Positions 26,906 to 36,658 of a DNA stretch of 64,000 nucleotides are shown here, one piece after another. Positions within the stretch are counted from its first letter, which is position 1, and each line of letters starts with the position of its first letter. Source of the DNA: Prevotella illustrans (GTDB lineage: Bacteria; Bacteroidota; Bacteroidia; Bacteroidales; Bacteroidaceae); NCBI RefSeq assembly GCF_017426725.1, contig NZ_JAERMS010000003.1, forward strand, positions 1 to 64,000. Direction: 5' to 3'. The position numbers were made by a program, and so were the translations under genes. The notes beneath the pieces were generated by a model. The model was not told where the DNA came from, made no database searches, and was given only the letters and a program-made list of their open reading frames with translations.

Positions 26906-29176
26906 ATGAGTTTTGTTGATGTCATTCTGCCGTTGCCCCTCGACGGCTTATTTACCTATGCCATACCCGGTTTGATGCGTGATCGCGTCAAGCCGGGTAT
27001 GCGCTTACTCGTTCCACTTGGCAAGAGTAAGACCTACACGGGCATAGCGATGCGGTTGCATGACACCAAACCCGACTTCGAGGTCAGAGAAGTGATGGAG
27101 GTGCTCGATAGCACTTCTGTGCTTCTGCCGCAGCAACTGAAGCTGTGGCAATGGATTTCTGATTATTATCTTTCGCCGATTGGCGACGTTTACAAGGCGG
27201 CTTTGCCATCCGGATTGAAGGCCGAAGAAGGCTTCCGGCCCAAGACAGAGACCTATGTCGCGTTGTCTGAACCTTGCCGAAACGAACAAACACTCCATGC
27301 CTGTCTCAACATGCTGGCACGGGCAACCAAGCAACTCCAGACGTTTACCACCTTTTTAACGCTCTCGCATTGGGACTCTCTCTCGGGAACCGTTCCCGAT
27401 AGGCCCATTATAGAGGTCACCCGTGAGGAACTGATGAACGCGAGTCATTGCACGGCAGCCGTTATGAAGGCACTCATTGACAGACGTTTTCTCTTTACTT
27501 ACGAAAAGACCGTGGGCCGACTCAACGTGGGGGGCGAGCCGCAACTCGAATCTATCCAACCGCTCAGCCAACCGCAGCAGGACGCTTATAATCAGATTGT
27601 CTTTCAGTTTCTCAAGAAACCGGTCGTATTGTTCCACGGTGTTACGTCGAGTGGCAAGACCGAGGTGTATATTCATTTGATCAAGAAAGCGCTGGATGAG
27701 CATCAGCAGGTGCTCTATCTGCTACCCGAGATAGCGCTGACCATACAGATAACGACCCGATTGCAACGGATTTTTGGCAATCGGATGGCAGTTTATCACA
27801 GCAAGTACAGCGATGCCGAGCGGGTGGAGATATGGAACAAGCAGCTGTCGGACACTCCCTACGACATCATTCTGGGCGCACGCAGCGCCGTGTTTCTGCC
27901 TTTCCGCAATTTGGGACTCGTGCTTGTCGACGAAGAACACGAAACATCTTTCAAGCAACAAGACCCCGCGCCCCGCTATCATGCCCGAAGCGCGGCCATT
28001 ATGTTGGCCCAAATGTATGGCGCCAAGACGCTATTGGGCACCGCCACGCCGTCGATGGAAAGCTATTACAACGCTCGGCAGGGCAAGTACGGCCTTGTCA
28101 GCCTGATGACGCGCTATCGCGACATTCAGTTGCCCGAGATACGCGTGGTGGATATCAAGGACTTGCAGCGACGGAAGATGATGAACGGGCCGTTCTCGCC
28201 CGACTTGTTACAGGCTGTTCGACACGCTTTGCACGATGGCAAGCAGGTGATTCTGTTCCAAAATCGTCGTGGCTTCGCGCCGATGATTGAGTGTCGGACG
28301 TGCGGATGGGTGCCCAAGTGCGGCAACTGTGACGTTTCGCTCACGCTGCACAAGCGATTGAACCAGCTCACCTGCCACTATTGCGGGTTTACTTATCCCG
28401 TGCCGGCCGTGTGTCCTAACTGCGGTGGCAGCGAATTGCAGGGCCGTGGTTATGGCACAGAGAAGATAGAAGACTATATTCGTGAACTTTTCCCCGAGGC
28501 GCGTGTGGCTCGCATGGATCTTGATACCACCCGTACCCGCAATGCTTACGAACGGCTTATCGGCGATTTCTCGCGCGGCAAGACCAATCTGCTCATCGGG
28601 ACGCAGATGATTAGCAAGGGGCTTGACTTCGACAAGGTAAGCGTCGTGGGCATTTTGAATGCCGATTCCATGCTCAACTATCCCGATTTCCGGGCCTACG
28701 AACACGCTTTTATGATGATGAGTCAGGTGAGCGGACGGGCAGGGCGCAAGGGCGACCGTGGCCTGGTGATTCTTCAGACCAAGAGTGCCGACCTTCCTGT
28801 CATTGGTCAGGTGGTGACGAATGATTATGAGGGCTTCTACGCCGACCTGCTTGAGGAACGCCGGCTTTTCCATTATCCGCCGTTCCATCATCTGGTCTAT
28901 GTTTTTCTGAAACATAAATACGAAGGCATGGCTGAAACAGCTGCCCAGGAGCTGGGCAGCCGGTTGCGACAGTATTTCGGCGGACGTGTGTTGGGGCCCG
29001 ACAAGCCCGCCATAGCCCGCGTAAAAACCCTGCATATCCGCAAGTTGGTGCTGAAGTTGGAGAACGGCATCAACCTCAGCCAAGCGCGTGAGGCCCTTCG
29101 CTACGTACAGAAACAGATGGCGCAGGACAAGCGTTATGCCGCCTTACAGATTTATTATGACGTAGATCCGCTTTGA
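26906..29176 (+). CDS. priA: Primosomal protein N' (replication restart helicase)
   Basis: PriA recognises stalled forks and reloads the replisome. The 756-aa protein has the N-terminal DNA-binding domain, Walker A GVTSSGKTEVY (about residue 245), the DEEH box LVDEEHETSF, and four zinc-binding Cys pairs between about 465 and 512 (CRTCGW, CGNC, CHYC, CPNC). Helicase motifs V-VI (GTQMISKGLDF, SQVSGRAGRKG) are intact. It begins 12 bases after the barrel gene. Confidence 0.97.
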   Translation: MSFVDVILPLPLDGLFTYAIPGLMRDRVKPGMRLLVPLGKSKTYTGIAMRLHDTKPDFEVREVMEVLDSTSVLLPQQLKLWQWISDYYLSPIGDVYKAALPSGLKAEEGFRPKTETYVALSEPCRNEQTLHACLNMLARATKQLQTFTTFLTLSHWDSLSGTVPDRPIIEVTREELMNASHCTAAVMKALIDRRFLFTYEKTVGRLNVGGEPQLESIQPLSQPQQDAYNQIVFQFLKKPVVLFHGVTSSGKTEVYIHLIKKALDEHQQVLYLLPEIALTIQITTRLQRIFGNRMAVYHSKYSDAERVEIWNKQLSDTPYDIILGARSAVFLPFRNLGLVLVDEEHETSFKQQDPAPRYHARSAAIMLAQMYGAKTLLGTATPSMESYYNARQGKYGLVSLMTRYRDIQLPEIRVVDIKDLQRRKMMNGPFSPDLLQAVRHALHDGKQVILFQNRRGFAPMIECRTCGWVPKCGNCDVSLTLHKRLNQLTCHYCGFTYPVPAVCPNCGGSELQGRGYGTEKIEDYIRELFPEARVARMDLDTTRTRNAYERLIGDFSRGKTNLLIGTQMISKGLDFDKVSVVGILNADSMLNYPDFRAYEHAFMMMSQVSGRAGRKGDRGLVILQTKSADLPVIGQVVTNDYEGFYADLLEERRLFHYPPFHHLVYVFLKHKYEGMAETAAQELGSRLRQYFGGRVLGPDKPAIARVKTLHIRKLVLKLENGINLSQAREALRYVQKQMAQDKRYAALQIYYDVDPL

Positions 29177-29313
29177 GATTCGTTCGCTTGTCAAGCATAT
29201 CAATTTTCTCCTATATATTTATTCCATTCTTGAAATAGAGAGTAATATCATCAAATACCCTAAACTGACTGATATGCAAACTACTCAAATACATGTTTCT
29301 ATAATTTCTTGTT

Positions 29314-30444
29314 TTATACAAACTCCAAATAATTCTCCCTGTTCACCACATGGAACTCGGCATGGGGATAGGCTTCTTGAAACACTTTCGGAACAGTGGG
29401 CATTTTGTTTCCCCATTTGAACTCCAGAGCGGTCAGACTGTCGGCACATTCCTCAATCAAATCGATTTCCTGTTTATCATAGGTGCGCCAGAAATAGAAC
29501 TCCTTATGCAATCTTTCATTGAAACTCGCCTTGCGTCTCTCCCCAATGATGTAGTTTTCCCACAGTGCTCCGACATCCTGTCGAATAGCCAATGGTGAAA
29601 AAGCTCCTATAATCGCATTGCGAATGCCATTATCGTAGAAATACCACTTCCCGGCTTTCGTCACCTCCTTACGAAGATTGCGTGAGTAAGCCCCAAGACG
29701 ATATATAACGAAGACTTTCTCCAAGAGGTCAAGGTATTTTTCAACCGTTGTTTTGCTCATGCCGAGTTGTTTACCTAACTCTTCGTAAGAAACTTCGCTG
29801 CCCAACTGAAAAGCTATCAATCGTAGCAGATCGCGCATCTTGCTTGAATTTTTTAAGCCGTCAATCGCCAAGATATCTTTAAGCAGGTATGCACCTACAA
29901 TATCGCGTAGATAGTCTGTTTTACGTTCATAGTTCTCCATCATTACTACTTCAGGATATGATCCGTAAATTAAACGGGCTTCGAGATTCTGACGAGTTTC
30001 AAAGGGAGTTTCTATTTGTGCTATTTCCCGTTGTGAAAAAGGAGTAAGTAAGAATTGCGTACTGCGACCAACCAACGGCTCACCGGTCTTATTCAGTAAA
30101 TCGAATGACGAAGAACCACTTGCCAAGACGCTTATTCCCGGTATTTCATCAACTATCAACTTCAGAATACTACCGATTTGTGGTATGTTCTGAGCCTCAT
30201 CAATAGCCAGCAAATCAATACCATCCAATAAATGCTGATAATTGGCGATTGAGCGGTTCTCCAGCAGTGCTAATGTATCGTAGTCTTCGCCGTTGAGCAT
30301 CATCGTCCTACCTGAATAGTTGTCCACAATTTTACGCATCATTACCGTTTTACCAACACGGCGAGCACCAAAAATCAATACTGCTTTATTGGGCGCGATT
30401 CGTGCGGTAATCTTCTCTTGAAGCATTCTATTTACTGTTTCCAT
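29314..30444 (-). CDS. DUF4143-family AAA ATPase
   Basis: A 376-aa ATPase of the AAA_14/DUF4143 type. Walker A is GARRVGKTVMM near residue 26 and Walker B is LLAIDEAQ near 77. The C-terminal half has the winged-helix and DUF4143 region (ELGKQLGMSKTTVEKYLDLLEKVFV, RKEVTKAGKWYFYDNGIRNA, FYFWRTYDKQEIDLI). Families like this are abundant and poorly understood in Bacteroidales. It is a single gene in AT-rich surroundings, unlike its neighbours, and may be an acquisition. Substrate unknown. Confidence 0.88.
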   Translation of the reverse strand: METVNRMLQEKITARIAPNKAVLIFGARRVGKTVMMRKIVDNYSGRTMMLNGEDYDTLALLENRSIANYQHLLDGIDLLAIDEAQNIPQIGSILKLIVDEIPGISVLASGSSSFDLLNKTGEPLVGRSTQFLLTPFSQREIAQIETPFETRQNLEARLIYGSYPEVVMMENYERKTDYLRDIVGAYLLKDILAIDGLKNSSKMRDLLRLIAFQLGSEVSYEELGKQLGMSKTTVEKYLDLLEKVFVIYRLGAYSRNLRKEVTKAGKWYFYDNGIRNAIIGAFSPLAIRQDVGALWENYIIGERRKASFNERLHKEFYFWRTYDKQEIDLIEECADSLTALEFKWGNKMPTVPKVFQEAYPHAEFHVVNRENYLEFV

Positions 30445-30463
30445 ACCTTGATAAATTATGGTA

Positions 30464-30553
30464 CAAAGATAATCATAATTTTTTAATTGGCGAATTTTAC
30501 ATAAAAAACAGATTGTAGAATGGCGATTTTTACTGCTTTAATCTTAAAGCAGT
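30464..30553 (-). promoter_or_regulatory. Promoter -7 box and upstream palindrome of the ATPase gene
   Basis: The minus strand has TATCTTTG at 30471-30464, 20 bases before the ATG, with TTCG (one off TTTG) 19 bases upstream. A perfect 10-bp inverted repeat, 30532-30541 with 30544-30553 around 2 bases, lies about 60-80 bases upstream and could be an operator. Regulation is inference. Confidence 0.5.
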
Positions 30554-30804
30554 TGTTTCATCGTTCGTAGTAATTATAAATGTTAATAGTACTAATGGCT
30601 CTATTATTTACCAGACATAATGTTTGATAAATTATCATTTATTATTTCAGACGAGTCAGTCGATAAAACTTGCTTCGCAGTTTTTTGATATTTTGTAAAG
30701 AAAGTAGTAAGAAAAACGGCCTCTGAAAAAGTTTCATTTAGATCAAAAAATAAGGATGAAAGGGTGTTTTCTGCCTCTATGCCATGCCGTTTTTAGCTCA
30801 TTTC

Positions 30805-30851
30805 GAGGTCAAAGCATAGCTTTTACACGCTAAAAGCTATGCTTTGACCTC
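30805..30851. repeat. Repeat locus B: perfect 21-bp inverted repeat
   Basis: Arms 30805-30825 and 30831-30851 are perfectly complementary around the 5-base loop CACGC. Each arm holds the family core AAAGCATAGC (30811-30820) or its complement GCTATGCTTT (30836-30845), and another GCTATGCTTT follows at 30858-30867. Positions 30804-30831 are identical to 42443-42470 in locus C. It lies downstream of the FadL-like gene. The rest of 30445-31157 holds no gene I can support. Confidence 0.95.
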
Positions 30852-30942
30852 CTTATCGCTATGCTTTTATCGGCCCGAAAGGCTGCTTTCAGGTGGCTAT
30901 TTTCAAAGTTTCAGGCTGTTTTTGATAGGTATGAACTTCATA

Positions 30943-30983
30943 AAAACAAATAAATCGCTGATTATCAGCGATTTATTTGTTTT
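30943..30983. repeat. Repeat locus B: perfect 20-bp palindrome
   Basis: Arms 30943-30962 and 30964-30983 are perfectly complementary around a single central base. The centre is GCTGATTATCAGC, the same box found imperfectly in loci A, C and D. It may act as a terminator for the FadL-like gene (174 bases after its stop), a protein-binding site or a cruciform. Confidence 0.95.
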
Positions 30984-31157
30984 GCGGAAACGTTCGAAAT
31001 TTCGGGCTTTTGGTCACGAACTTCTTCCTTGAAGTATATTTTGACAACGATTTGTATATTTTTTCGGAAAAATCAAGAAGAAACAAGGAGAGGCCTATGG
31101 CTTTCAGGTGAGTCGTAATGCCTGCCTGCTTTTTTCCGAAGAACGATAGTTGTCTTA

Positions 31158-32696
31158 TTAAAAGTCGATATCAACACCGGCGCCGAACACGTTGTTGTTG
31201 CGTGTGAAGTCGGCCTTGTAGTTCAAAGTGTTGCCACCGAGTTGCGAAGGCGTATCGGTTTTGTAGTGCTTGTAGAACGTGTGGAAGTAAGCCAGGTTGA
31301 GTTTCACCTTCTTACTGATATTCACTTTCATGCCGCAAGCCACCGAGTTGGAACTGGTAACGAACGACTTGTCGTCCATATACTCGTCGGAGAGACCGTA
31401 GCCGGTGTTCTGCCATCCGGCACTGACGGTTATCAGTTTGCTGGCGTCGTATTCTACGCCCGCGTTCCATTCCATCGTGCCGCGTTTCAACAGGTCTTCG
31501 CGGTGGTTATGGGCCGTCGCCTGCTTGTCGAAGAAATAGTGAAAGCCCGCGTTGACACGCAGTGGGTCGATCGGATTGTAGCTCACGCCCACGGCGAGGT
31601 AGGCCGGAATGTCGGCGGCAATCTTCTTGCCATCCTCGTATTCGCCGATGGCCGCGCCGAGCTTGCTGTCGAACTGCTGTTTGATGGCCTGCATGTTGCC
31701 TGCCACGGCGGGTGCCGTCAGTACGGTCTGTGCCTGTGCCTGTGTCATTCCGGCCTGTACCATCTGCTTAGCCAGATTGCCGGGCAGGTTGCCGATGCTG
31801 GGAATCGAGTTCACACTCTCGTTCTTCAGTCGCATACGCGTCTTAAACTCATACTTGGCGGCGAAGTTCCAGCGCCCCAGTTTGTAGTCGACACCAAGGA
31901 TGGGAGTGAAGCCGGCGCCTGTCTGGTCGCAGTTCAGTTCGATATCGGCGGAGTTGGTGCGCGACGGATCGAGCACGGTGTAGAGCGGAACGCGGCCCAC
32001 TTTGATGTCGCGCACGTAGCCGTAGTAGTTGCTCATGGCATAAACACCGCGTACACCGGCATAAGCGCTCAGGTTGGCGTTGAGCTTATAGGCCGCTCCC
32101 AGCGAGAAACTATAGTAGTATTGGCGTCCGCGCATGAAACTGTTGTAGCTGTAGCTGCCGGTCTTGCCGAACATGTTGTCGCCGGTAAACGTCTCCCGGC
32201 CCATGGCCTTATCGATAGCGCCGGCCAAGGCTGACGCCCCCATGGCTGTTTCGGCTACTATTTTCTCGAAAGAACCCAGTCCGTTGTCGAAGGTGGATTT
32301 GCCACCACCGCCCGTGATACCGAACATAGCCTGGAAAGAGAACCCTTTCCAGTTGTAAGCGGCCTGTATCGAAGGCAATACCGGAGCGAAAGCCGTACCA
32401 CGGAATTTGCGGGTGGCGGCATTGTCATTTTGATTTCTCGCGAAGAGCGGATATTCGTTTCGGATGGTGCGGCTCTGGAATACGAGCTGCCAGTTGAGTG
32501 AGAGGTGGAGACCGTCGCTAAGGAAGGCCACGCCGGCGGGGTTGGCATAAACGCCGTCTATGCCAATGGCACCGTCACGGCTCAGCATTCTGTCGAAAGC
32601 AACGTTTTGATTAGTGTTTGTTAGCAGTCCGCCTGCCCAAACCGAAGGGGTCGCTGTCATTGCAAGTGCAATGATTGCGAATTTTACTTTATTCAT
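31158..32696 (-). CDS. FadL/OmpP1-like outer-membrane protein
   Basis: From the ATG at 32696 this is 512 aa with a signal peptide (MNKVKFAIIALAMTATPSVWAG). The mature start GLLTNTNQNVAFDRMLSRDGAIGIDGVYANPAGVA matches the hatch region of FadL-type channels, which take up hydrophobic compounds, and the chain ends VFGAGVDIDF with terminal Phe. An ATG at 32738 would add 14 residues not resembling a signal peptide and lie upstream of the promoter. Substrate unknown. Confidence 0.82.
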   Translation of the reverse strand: MNKVKFAIIALAMTATPSVWAGGLLTNTNQNVAFDRMLSRDGAIGIDGVYANPAGVAFLSDGLHLSLNWQLVFQSRTIRNEYPLFARNQNDNAATRKFRGTAFAPVLPSIQAAYNWKGFSFQAMFGITGGGGKSTFDNGLGSFEKIVAETAMGASALAGAIDKAMGRETFTGDNMFGKTGSYSYNSFMRGRQYYYSFSLGAAYKLNANLSAYAGVRGVYAMSNYYGYVRDIKVGRVPLYTVLDPSRTNSADIELNCDQTGAGFTPILGVDYKLGRWNFAAKYEFKTRMRLKNESVNSIPSIGNLPGNLAKQMVQAGMTQAQAQTVLTAPAVAGNMQAIKQQFDSKLGAAIGEYEDGKKIAADIPAYLAVGVSYNPIDPLRVNAGFHYFFDKQATAHNHREDLLKRGTMEWNAGVEYDASKLITVSAGWQNTGYGLSDEYMDDKSFVTSSNSVACGMKVNISKKVKLNLAYFHTFYKHYKTDTPSQLGGNTLNYKADFTRNNNVFGAGVDIDF

Positions 32697-32723
32697 CTTA
32701 ATTACCTTAAATAAATTTGGCTG

Positions 32724-32731
32724 CAAAGTTA
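32724..32731 (-). promoter_or_regulatory. Promoter -7 box for the FadL-like gene
   Basis: The minus strand reads TAACTTTG followed by CAGCC, the same start region as the rpsL, rpsU and tRNA promoters. It sits 28 bases before the 32696 ATG and supports that start. Confidence 0.65.
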
Positions 32732-32797
32732 GAATCATTGTTCTATATTTCGGAAAAGAAGCGCTTTTATTTAAAATCCGTTAACTATAAAAGCGTG

Positions 32798-32866
32798 TTT
32801 TTCTGCACAAAAAAATGTTTTTGTGCAGAAAAATTGGCACAAATAGGCTTACTTTTGTGCAGAAAA
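32798..32866. repeat. Three TTTTGTGCAGAAAA elements, one inverted
   Basis: A perfect 16-bp inverted repeat (32798-32813 with 32818-32833) around AATG, plus a third copy in direct orientation at 32853-32866. All share TTTTGTGCAGAAAA. They lie upstream of the FadL-like promoter and beyond the 3' end of the 7TM-HD gene. A regulator binding array is one reading; no known motif is matched. Confidence 0.8.
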
Positions 32867-32897
32867 GGAGGACGTTTTTGGAGGTTCTGCTATGCCA

Positions 32898-32941
32898 ATG
32901 AGCCAACAAGCCTACTATGACGAATGGACTTGTTGGCTCAT
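32898..32941 (-). terminator. Hairpin after the 7TM-HD gene
   Basis: A perfect 13-bp inverted repeat (32898-32910 with 32929-32941), 18-base loop, begins 8 bases past the stop of the minus-strand gene. The T-run is poor, so it may stabilise or only weakly terminate the transcript. Confidence 0.65.
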
Positions 32942-32949
32942 CGGACGTT

Positions 32950-35019
32950 TTATTCCGCTTCGGCGATTTTGTTGGCGCCTTTCAGTTCAGGATAAGATAT
33001 GCGGGTGTGATAAATAGCTTTGAGTCGTTCGATCAGAATCAGCTTGGCCTGGGCAATATCACGGAAGGTGATAGGGCAATCCGTGAAGTAGCCGTTGGCC
33101 ACCTGCTCGTCGATAAGCTTGTTGACGAGGTTGCTGATACTCTCTTCCGTATATTCGGGAAGCGAGCGCGAGGCGGCTTCTACCGTGTCGGCCATCATCA
33201 ATATGGCTTGCTCTCGGGTAAAAGGATTGGGGCCGGGATAACTGAACAATTTTTTATCGACCTCTTCGTCGGGGTGCTCGTTCTGGTATTTAATGTAGAA
33301 ATACTTCGTAATGCCCAGTCCGTGATGCGTCAGAATGAAGTCTTTGATGAAGGCCGGAAGATTATATTTCTCGGCCATCTTGACACCTTCGGTAACGTGA
33401 CGGATGATGATACGTGCGCTTTCGGTGTAGGGCATGTTCTTGTGCGGGTCGACACCCACCTGGTTTTCGGTGAAGAAAACGGGATTCTCCATCTTTCCGA
33501 TGTCGTGATAGAGCGCGCCGGTGCGCACCAGCAGACTGTTGGCTCCAATCCTATTGGCGATTTCCGCGGCCAGGTTGCCCACCGTAATACTGTGTTGGAA
33601 GGTGCCGGGCGCAATTTCGCTCATGTCGCGCAGTAGCCCTTTGTTGGTGTTGGAAAGCTCAAAAAGCGTCACGTTGGAAGTGAATCCGAACGTCCTTTCA
33701 ATCAGATACATCAGCGGATAGGCCAGCAGTAACAGCACGCCATTGACCGCGAAGTGGTAGTACATCGACTGGTCCATCTTCATCAGATCGTAGTTTTGCA
33801 TCATCTGAAGGGAGAAGTAGACCAGGCAGGAACTTACGGTCACGAACAGAGCGGTCTTGAACAGCTGTGCCCGCTTCGACAATTCACGCAGCGAATAGAT
33901 GGCCACCAGCCCGGCTACCAGCTGTATGATGATGAATTCGTATTGATATTTAACCGTTGCCGCGCAGATGAGAATCATCACCGCGTGGGCGATAAAAGCC
34001 GTTCGTGTATCCATGAACACACGAATGAATATGGGAACAATGGCGAAAGGCACGATGTAGACGCTAAAGAAGTTGTGTTGCATCATCTCGGAAACGATGA
34101 TGGGGAAGAGTGTAATCAGTGAATAAAGCATTAAGATGCTGCGGGAGTCGTCGAAATAATCCTTGCGGAAGAGGGTCAGGAAGGCGGTGAAGAGCGACAC
34201 GAGAATCGTGACGTAGAGCAGTTGTCCGATCACCGTGTTGGTGATGGTGGTCTTGTTGGCGTCGCGTCGTTGCAGTTCCCGGTCCAGCGAGTTCAGCACC
34301 CGATAAGTGTAATCGTTGATGATTTCGCCCCGATCGATGATCTTCTGGCCGCTCATCACCATGCCGCTGGCGATGGGAATGCTGCTCATGAGGTCGTTTT
34401 GCTCTGCTTCCGACCGGTCCTTGTCGTAGATGAGGTTGGCTGCGATGTAATTTGTCAGGTTCATTCGCTGTAGAACGTGACGCTCTTTGGCCAAAATTTC
34501 GTCGTTGAAAAGCATCTCGTAGGCCGACATGGTGGAGTAGATGCAGTTGATTTGCAGACTTGATGCCCGTTTGCCGTTCACCACCCGCACCATGCTCGTC
34601 GAGTCTTTGGCCAGATTGTTGTACTCCGGCGTGTTGATGATACCGGCTTGGTAGAGCCTGTGCAGTCGGTCGATGATGACACGCAGGTAGCCTGTGGGCA
34701 GGTTTTCGAATCCGTCTTTGAAATCACGTTTGAACTTGGCGATTTCCTGTGCTTCAACTTTCGCGTTATAATTATAATAAGGTTGAAACTGTTTTATCAC
34801 GGAGTCTTGCTCCGCTTTGATGGTTTCGTCGGTTTTGTAGATGGGGAAATCGAAATTAGCGATGAAAGAACCGTACATCCATGGTTTTCCTACGTCGTAT
34901 CTAAACTGTTGCTTTTCGTTGCGCGGCATGAACCAAACGATCAGTGCCACGGTGATGATAACTACGGCGAGGCGGGTTGCCAAATTGCGCCAGTAGTGCT
35001 CTTCTTGTCTAATTCTCAT
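32950..35019 (-). CDS. 7TM-HD family phosphodiesterase (PgpH type)
   Basis: The 689-aa membrane protein has one N-terminal membrane segment (about 15-32), a large extracytoplasmic 7TMR-HDED domain (about 50-265), seven membrane segments (about 275-450) and a C-terminal HD domain. The HD domain shows HSITVGNLA, YHDIGK near residue 500, and THHG. The family's best-known member, PgpH, hydrolyses c-di-AMP; the same role here is inferred. It is divergent from gltX. Confidence 0.9.
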   Translation of the reverse strand: MRIRQEEHYWRNLATRLAVVIITVALIVWFMPRNEKQQFRYDVGKPWMYGSFIANFDFPIYKTDETIKAEQDSVIKQFQPYYNYNAKVEAQEIAKFKRDFKDGFENLPTGYLRVIIDRLHRLYQAGIINTPEYNNLAKDSTSMVRVVNGKRASSLQINCIYSTMSAYEMLFNDEILAKERHVLQRMNLTNYIAANLIYDKDRSEAEQNDLMSSIPIASGMVMSGQKIIDRGEIINDYTYRVLNSLDRELQRRDANKTTITNTVIGQLLYVTILVSLFTAFLTLFRKDYFDDSRSILMLYSLITLFPIIVSEMMQHNFFSVYIVPFAIVPIFIRVFMDTRTAFIAHAVMILICAATVKYQYEFIIIQLVAGLVAIYSLRELSKRAQLFKTALFVTVSSCLVYFSLQMMQNYDLMKMDQSMYYHFAVNGVLLLLAYPLMYLIERTFGFTSNVTLFELSNTNKGLLRDMSEIAPGTFQHSITVGNLAAEIANRIGANSLLVRTGALYHDIGKMENPVFFTENQVGVDPHKNMPYTESARIIIRHVTEGVKMAEKYNLPAFIKDFILTHHGLGITKYFYIKYQNEHPDEEVDKKLFSYPGPNPFTREQAILMMADTVEAASRSLPEYTEESISNLVNKLIDEQVANGYFTDCPITFRDIAQAKLILIERLKAIYHTRISYPELKGANKIAEAE

Positions 35020-35094
35020 GATGTAATACGCTTCGGATACCTATTATATATGCGAAATTACAAAAAAATATATGCAATAGTCGAGAAATTGTAT

Positions 35095-35102
35095 TAATTT
35101 TG
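35095..35102 (+). promoter_or_regulatory. Promoter -7 box for gltX
   Basis: TAATTTTG, matching TAnnTTTG, 31 bases before the ATG. No proper -33 box is seen. Confidence 0.5.
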
Positions 35103-35133
35103 CAAAAAATATATCTTACATTATCCTATCAGA

Positions 35134-36651
35134 ATGACAGAAAGAAAGGTACGGGTGCGCTTCGCCCCCAGTCCGACGGGCGCGTTGCATATCGGTGGTG
35201 TCCGCACGGCATTATATAACTATCTGTTTGCCCGCCAGCATGGAGGCGAGCTTATCTTTAGAATTGAAGATACGGACTCCCACCGTTTTGTTCCGGGAGC
35301 CGAAGAATATATCATAGAATCGTTCCGCTGGCTCGGTATCAAGTTTGATGAAGGCGTCGGCTTCGGTGGCAGTCACGGGCCCTACAGGCAGAGCGAGCGC
35401 CGAGATATCTACAAGGAGTATGTCACGCGGTTGCTCGACGCGGGCAAGGCATACATCGCTTTCGATACGCCCGAGGAGCTGGAAGCCAAGCGTAACGAAA
35501 TTCAGAACTTCCAATACGATTCCCATACGCGTCTGCAGATGCGCAATTCACTCACGCTTTCCAAGGAAGACGTCGACCGGCTCATCGCCGACGGCGCGCA
35601 ATATACGGTTCGTTTCAAGATTGAACCGGGTATGGAGGTACGTGTGGACGACATGATTCGTGGCGAGGTGGTCGTCAAGAGCGACATCCTCGACGACAAG
35701 GTGCTCTACAAAAGTGCCGACGAATTGCCCACTTATCACTTGGCCAACATCGTTGACGACCATCTGATGGAAATCACCCACGTCATCCGCGGCGAGGAAT
35801 GGCTGCCCAGCGCGCCGCTCCATGTGCTGCTCTATCAGGCTTTCGGCTGGACCGATACCATGCCGAAGTTCGCTCACTTGCCTTTGCTTCTGAAGCCCGA
35901 AGGCAAAGGAAAGCTCAGTAAGCGCGACGGAGACCGCCTTGGTTTCCCCGTGTTTCCGCTGGAATGGCACGATCCCAAGACGGGAGAAGTGTCGTCGGGC
36001 TACCGTGAAAGCGGTTATTTTCCAGAGGCCGTGGTCAACTTCCTGGCATTGTTGGGGTGGAATCCGGGCACCGATCAGGAACTCTTTACGCTTGATCAGC
36101 TCGTCGAGGCCTTTGATATCACCAAGTGTTCGCTCCATGGCGCCAAGTTCGACTACCAGAAAGGAATATGGTTCAATCATGAGTATATCCTGCAAAAGAG
36201 CGACGACGAGATTGCCGGACTCTTTGCGCCGATTGTCGCCAACAATGGCATTGACGAGTCGATGGAGCGCGTTACGCAGGTCGTTCACATGATGAAAGAC
36301 CGTGTGAGCTTCGTCAAGGAGTTGTGGCCGCTGTGCTCTTTCTTCTTCGTCGCGCCTACAGAATACGACGAAAAGACCGTCAAGAAGCGCTGGAAGGAGT
36401 ATTCGGCCCGGCAGATGACGGAGCTTGCGGAAGTGCTTGAGGGCATAGAAGATTTCTCTATCGAGGGCCAGGAGACCGTCGTTATGAAGTGGGTGGAAGA
36501 CAAGGGCTATAAACTTGGCGACGTGATGAATGCCTTCCGCTTGGCTTTGGTCGGTATAGGAAAGGGTCCCGGCATGTTCGACATCACAGCTTTCTTAGGC
36601 AAGGAGGAGACCTTACGCCGTCTTCATGCCGCCATCGACCTGTTGAAATAA
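35134..36651 (+). CDS. gltX: Glutamyl-tRNA synthetase
   Basis: Class I aminoacyl-tRNA synthetase charging tRNA-Glu. The 505-aa protein has the HIGH-type signature [12 protein letters not shown] near residue 18 and the KMSKS-type GKLSKRDG near 258, with the anticodon-binding domain C-terminal. Length is normal for the Bacteroidetes enzyme. A terminator follows. Confidence 0.97.
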   Translation: MTERKVRVRFAPSPTGALHIGGVRTALYNYLFARQHGGELIFRIEDTDSHRFVPGAEEYIIESFRWLGIKFDEGVGFGGSHGPYRQSERRDIYKEYVTRLLDAGKAYIAFDTPEELEAKRNEIQNFQYDSHTRLQMRNSLTLSKEDVDRLIADGAQYTVRFKIEPGMEVRVDDMIRGEVVVKSDILDDKVLYKSADELPTYHLANIVDDHLMEITHVIRGEEWLPSAPLHVLLYQAFGWTDTMPKFAHLPLLLKPEGKGKLSKRDGDRLGFPVFPLEWHDPKTGEVSSGYRESGYFPEAVVNFLALLGWNPGTDQELFTLDQLVEAFDITKCSLHGAKFDYQKGIWFNHEYILQKSDDEIAGLFAPIVANNGIDESMERVTQVVHMMKDRVSFVKELWPLCSFFFVAPTEYDEKTVKKRWKEYSARQMTELAEVLEGIEDFSIEGQETVVMKWVEDKGYKLGDVMNAFRLALVGIGKGPGMFDITAFLGKEETLRRLHAAIDLLK

Positions 36652-36658
36652 ACTCATC

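Noticed and set aside
31242-32234. Long plus-strand frame (330 codons) opposite the FadL-like gene
   Set aside because: A shadow of the real minus-strand gene, which has a signal peptide, a promoter and family similarity. Similar antisense frames opposite pepP, mdh, gltX and rpoB were rejected for the same reason.
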